Positions 62,239 to 64,000 of a stretch of DNA of 64,000 bases are shown here, piece by piece. Source of the stretch: Clostridium_I sp963725425 (GTDB taxonomy: Bacteria > Bacillota > Clostridia > Clostridiales > Clostridiaceae); assembly GCA_963725425.1 (NCBI GenBank), contig CAVRYJ010000031.1, forward strand, positions 372,001-436,000, given 5' to 3'. The position numbers and the translations under genes are program-made. Below the pieces are notes generated by a model. That model saw nothing but the letters and a program-made list of their open reading frames with translations, made no database searches and was not told where the DNA came from. How positions within the stretch are numbered: the stretch's first letter is position 1; every line of letters starts with the position of its first letter.

Positions 62239-62673
62239 ATGAATAATGAAAATAATGGATTACACACAGATCCACAAAAAGTGCCAAAAGACATTGATCA
62301 GTTGCATTCAAAGTATGACAACTTAAGTGAAAAAGTAAAACAATTAGAACTTAATACCACAACCATAGGTGCCGACCTTAAACAAATCAATACAAATATA
62401 GATGAAATTCTCCTAAAGTTAAACAAACTTTCTGATAAATACGAAGAAATAGAGCAGGAGAAAGCTGAAGAAAACCCCATAGCCCGTTCTATGAAGAAAA
62501 TTTTTACCAATCCCTTAAGAAAGATTGCAGTAGGAACGCTTAGTGCAGTTTATGCTGTGGCAGATAAAACTATAGAGGAAACCTCAAATTTTAGAGAGAG
62601 TCTTGAGGACATTGTGGCAGAAGCACAATATTTAAACAAAAAAAAGAAGATACCCCCTGTGCAAAATGAATAA
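62239..62673 (+). CDS. Coiled-coil protein with PacL-like C-terminal helix
   Basis: The 144-residue protein has a long heptad coiled coil (about residues 20-80) and a C-terminal segment RKIAVGTLSAVYAVADKTIEETSNFRESLEDIVAEAQYLNKKKK, shown here in part: a weak hydrophobic helix followed by an acidic amphipathic helix. The layout recalls the mycobacterial DUF1490/PacL proteins that scaffold P-type ATPases; the sequence similarity is not strong. The ATG has AGAGGTG before it. First gene of the small-protein run. Confidence 0.7.
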   Translation: MNNENNGLHTDPQKVPKDIDQLHSKYDNLSEKVKQLELNTTTIGADLKQINTNIDEILLKLNKLSDKYEEIEQEKAEENPIARSMKKIFTNPLRKIAVGTLSAVYAVADKTIEETSNFRESLEDIVAEAQYLNKKKKIPPVQNE

Positions 62674-62721
62674 GTATAATTTATATACATCAAATTATCA
62701 CAACACAAAAGGAGCATTTTA

Positions 62722-62988
62722 ATGAGATCCAACGTTCAAAATACAACACTACATGATAATATTCGGAATATAGATAACAATCTTACTAGTCTTGAAAAAG
62801 CATTGAAAGACATGGTTAAAATTAGTATTAAAGAAATAATAGATGACCCAACAAAAGAAAAGGAGTTAATCTCTTTATGGGCGAATCACGCCAATAATAT
62901 AAGTGATTTCTTTTTGAGGAAATGCGAAAAAGCAGGCAACAAATCACTTTACAAAAACATTGTAAAGCATATTATGTTCAACAAATAA
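62722..62988 (+). CDS. Small helical protein
   Basis: This 88-residue hypothetical protein (MRSNVQNTTLHDNIRNIDNNL...) is predicted mostly helical, with HANNISDFFLRKCEKAGNKSLYKNIV near its end. No membrane segment or known family. A ribosome site AAAGGAGCA is clear. It lies between two other small proteins of the ATPase run. Confidence 0.65.
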   Translation: MRSNVQNTTLHDNIRNIDNNLTSLEKALKDMVKISIKEIIDDPTKEKELISLWANHANNISDFFLRKCEKAGNKSLYKNIVKHIMFNK

Positions 62989-63049
62989 TGATTAAAACTC
63001 CTCTATTAGTCAATAATTCAAATGATGATTAATAGGAGGTGTTAAATAT

Positions 63050-63358
63050 ATGAACAATAAGAAATTTTTATATGGAGTTGTGGTTGGAATTTTAGGTTGC
63101 AATATCTGCCATTCCTTAATCAAAGACAGATTGCACCCTATAGCTGTTAAAATAGTTAGAGGTGCTCTAGTTGCTAAAGACACTACTAAATCATTCGCAG
63201 AAGAAGTTAACGAAAAAGCTATGGAACATCGGAAGGAACGCTTTAGACGAGTAGCAGAAAGCCTTGAACCTACGTTGTCAAATCGCAATAATCAAATTTC
63301 TGCAAATATTGATGAATTAAAAAAACAACTTAATGAATTAAAAGACAAAATTAAATAA
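63050..63358 (+). CDS. DUF6110/DUF1490-like membrane-anchored small protein
   Basis: This 102-residue protein has an N-terminal membrane helix (FLYGVVVGILGCNICHSLI, with two cysteines), then HPIAVKIVRGALVAKDTTKSFAEEVNEKAMEH and a C-terminal coiled coil (NIDELKKQLNELKDKIK). The pattern of one helix, then ALxAKDxxxxxAEE, is that of PacL-type proteins associated with heavy-metal P-type ATPases. AGGAGGTG precedes the ATG. It lies directly before an ATPase-like gene. Confidence 0.75.
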   Translation: MNNKKFLYGVVVGILGCNICHSLIKDRLHPIAVKIVRGALVAKDTTKSFAEEVNEKAMEHRKERFRRVAESLEPTLSNRNNQISANIDELKKQLNELKDKIK

Positions 63359-63390
63359 AAGCAGCTCTTTTAAAGGAGGCAAAGTAACCT

Positions 63391-64000
63391 GTGATTAATG
63401 AGATAAGTGTCCTCCCAGGACGAATACATTTTAGAAGCAATAAGGTTTATGGCGACATGCTGTTAGCAAGATATATAAATTCTTACATAGAAGACCTGTA
63501 TGGAGTGACATATAGCAGTACTAACCATACTACTGGCTCTATTTTGATAGTATATGATATGGCGAAAACAAGTCATATACTTCTTGCGGCGAGTATTGAA
63601 TCTGCTATTGCCTCAGTAGATAATTCAGAGAAACAAAAAATGCAAAAACATGAGATTTATTATAAAACTATAGAAAAAAGAGATAGAGTAAAAGGAAAAT
63701 TCCTATGCTTTTCAGTACTATATTTATTGCTTAAACTAAAGCATTTTACTCTTGGAAAGTTTTCTATAAGTAGAAATGTCCGCATACTTGAAGCTGCTTC
63801 TGCTGTAACAATTATAGGTGGATATCCACTATTAAAAAATCTGTATAAAAAATTCAGTAGAGATGTACCTACTGATTCAGATATATTGCTTAAGCTCACT
63901 GCCACATCATTAACTATATTACGTGAGAGTTGTGATGGAATCTTAGTACTTATTTTAAAAAATCTCAGTGACTACATTAAATATTCTGCTGAATCACAAT
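63391..64000 (+). CDS. N-terminal part of a P-type-ATPase-like membrane protein (cut by window end)
   Basis: The frame from GTG 63391 (AAAGGAGG about 11 bases before) stays open to the window end: 203 codons. It starts VINEISVLPGRIHFRSNKVYG, an HMA_2-like domain (about 1-85), then basic linker KTIEKRDRVKGKFLCF and hydrophobic helices (about 105-130, 140-160, 185-195) ending ILKNLSDYIKYSAES. This resembles the N-terminal half of HMA-type P1B ATPases. It may be a complete ATPase continuing downstream; the catalytic part is not in the window. Confidence 0.8.
   Translation, partial: MINEISVLPGRIHFRSNKVYGDMLLARYINSYIEDLYGVTYSSTNHTTGSILIVYDMAKTSHILLAASIESAIASVDNSEKQKMQKHEIYYKTIEKRDRVKGKFLCFSVLYLLLKLKHFTLGKFSISRNVRILEAASAVTIIGGYPLLKNLYKKFSRDVPTDSDILLKLTATSLTILRESCDGILVLILKNLSDYIKYSAESQ

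Overview
The window is a low-GC, AT-rich Gram-positive chromosome segment with Clostridium-type content. It carries spore genes (a spoVAC/AD/AEb cluster, an alpha/beta SASP, a Spo0E-like peptide, ytaF), an HPr kinase next to a class II fructose bisphosphatase, large single-chain PurL, an oxygen-sensitive 4Fe-4S type PurF, B12-dependent MetH and several RNA-controlled operons. It looks like an anaerobic spore former of the Clostridium group; I cannot name the species from sequence alone.

Layout. 1-0.9 kb: part of an IS3-type element. 0.9-2.6 kb: a fluoride riboswitch operon (two FluC/CrcB genes and a YgjP-type metallohydrolase). 2.7-5.7 kb: hemolysin III-like protein, DUF1836 protein, chemoreceptor. 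5.7-17.1 kb: de novo purine synthesis on the minus strand, purECFMNHD behind a guanine riboswitch and purL behind its own promoter. 17.3-21.6 kb: DUF4397 protein, RpiB-like isomerase, three tandem initiator tRNAs, HD-like protein, YtaF, with many hairpins and heptamer tandem repeats. 21.9-23.3 kb: a complete second copy of the IS3 element. 23.3-27.3 kb: metH with a SAM-I riboswitch. 27.4-31.1 kb: a spore-membrane operon (DUF1657, DUF421, spoVAC, spoVAD, spoVAEb, DUF1657) resembling the spoVA2mob heat-resistance operon. 31.2-38.3 kb: an accessory island with a complete IS66-type element with target duplication, a LacI-KduD-DhuI set for unsaturated hexuronate breakdown, a DJ-1/PfpI pseudogene and a broken IS1634-type transposase. 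38.5-45.5 kb: small spore and envelope proteins and two tandem DUF445 proteins. 45.6-47.9 kb: a CDF transporter and a TPP-riboswitch thiamine uptake pair. 48-53.3 kb: lipoproteins, TcdA, folP and folB-folK, an HD protein, a PHP phosphoesterase. 53.3-59 kb: M18 aminopeptidase, 5-formyl-THF cyclo-ligase, hprK, glpX, cardiolipin synthase. 59-64 kb: a large P-type ATPase divergent from a run of small coiled-coil proteins leading into a second P-type-ATPase-like gene cut by the window edge.

Purine, methionine, folate and thiamine genes link one-carbon metabolism: PurN and PurH need formyl-THF, MetH needs methyl-THF, and FolP, FolBK and the cyclo-ligase supply and recycle folates. Guanine, SAM, TPP and fluoride riboswitches all sit in this 64 kb.

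The most notable oddity is reading-frame breaks at homopolymers: purF and purL are each split exactly at an A6 run forming an in-frame -1 slippery heptamer next to a stop codon; folB-folK, one fluC, the IS1634 transposase and a DJ-1 remnant are also broken. This may be real (slippage, phase variation, decay) or a sequence error pattern; I cannot tell which. The second notable layer is interspersed repeats: a 49-base operon-internal repeat that carries a Shine-Dalgarno sequence, a palindrome family with a CAGTAT core, and heptamer tandem repeats that supply stop codons to genes.
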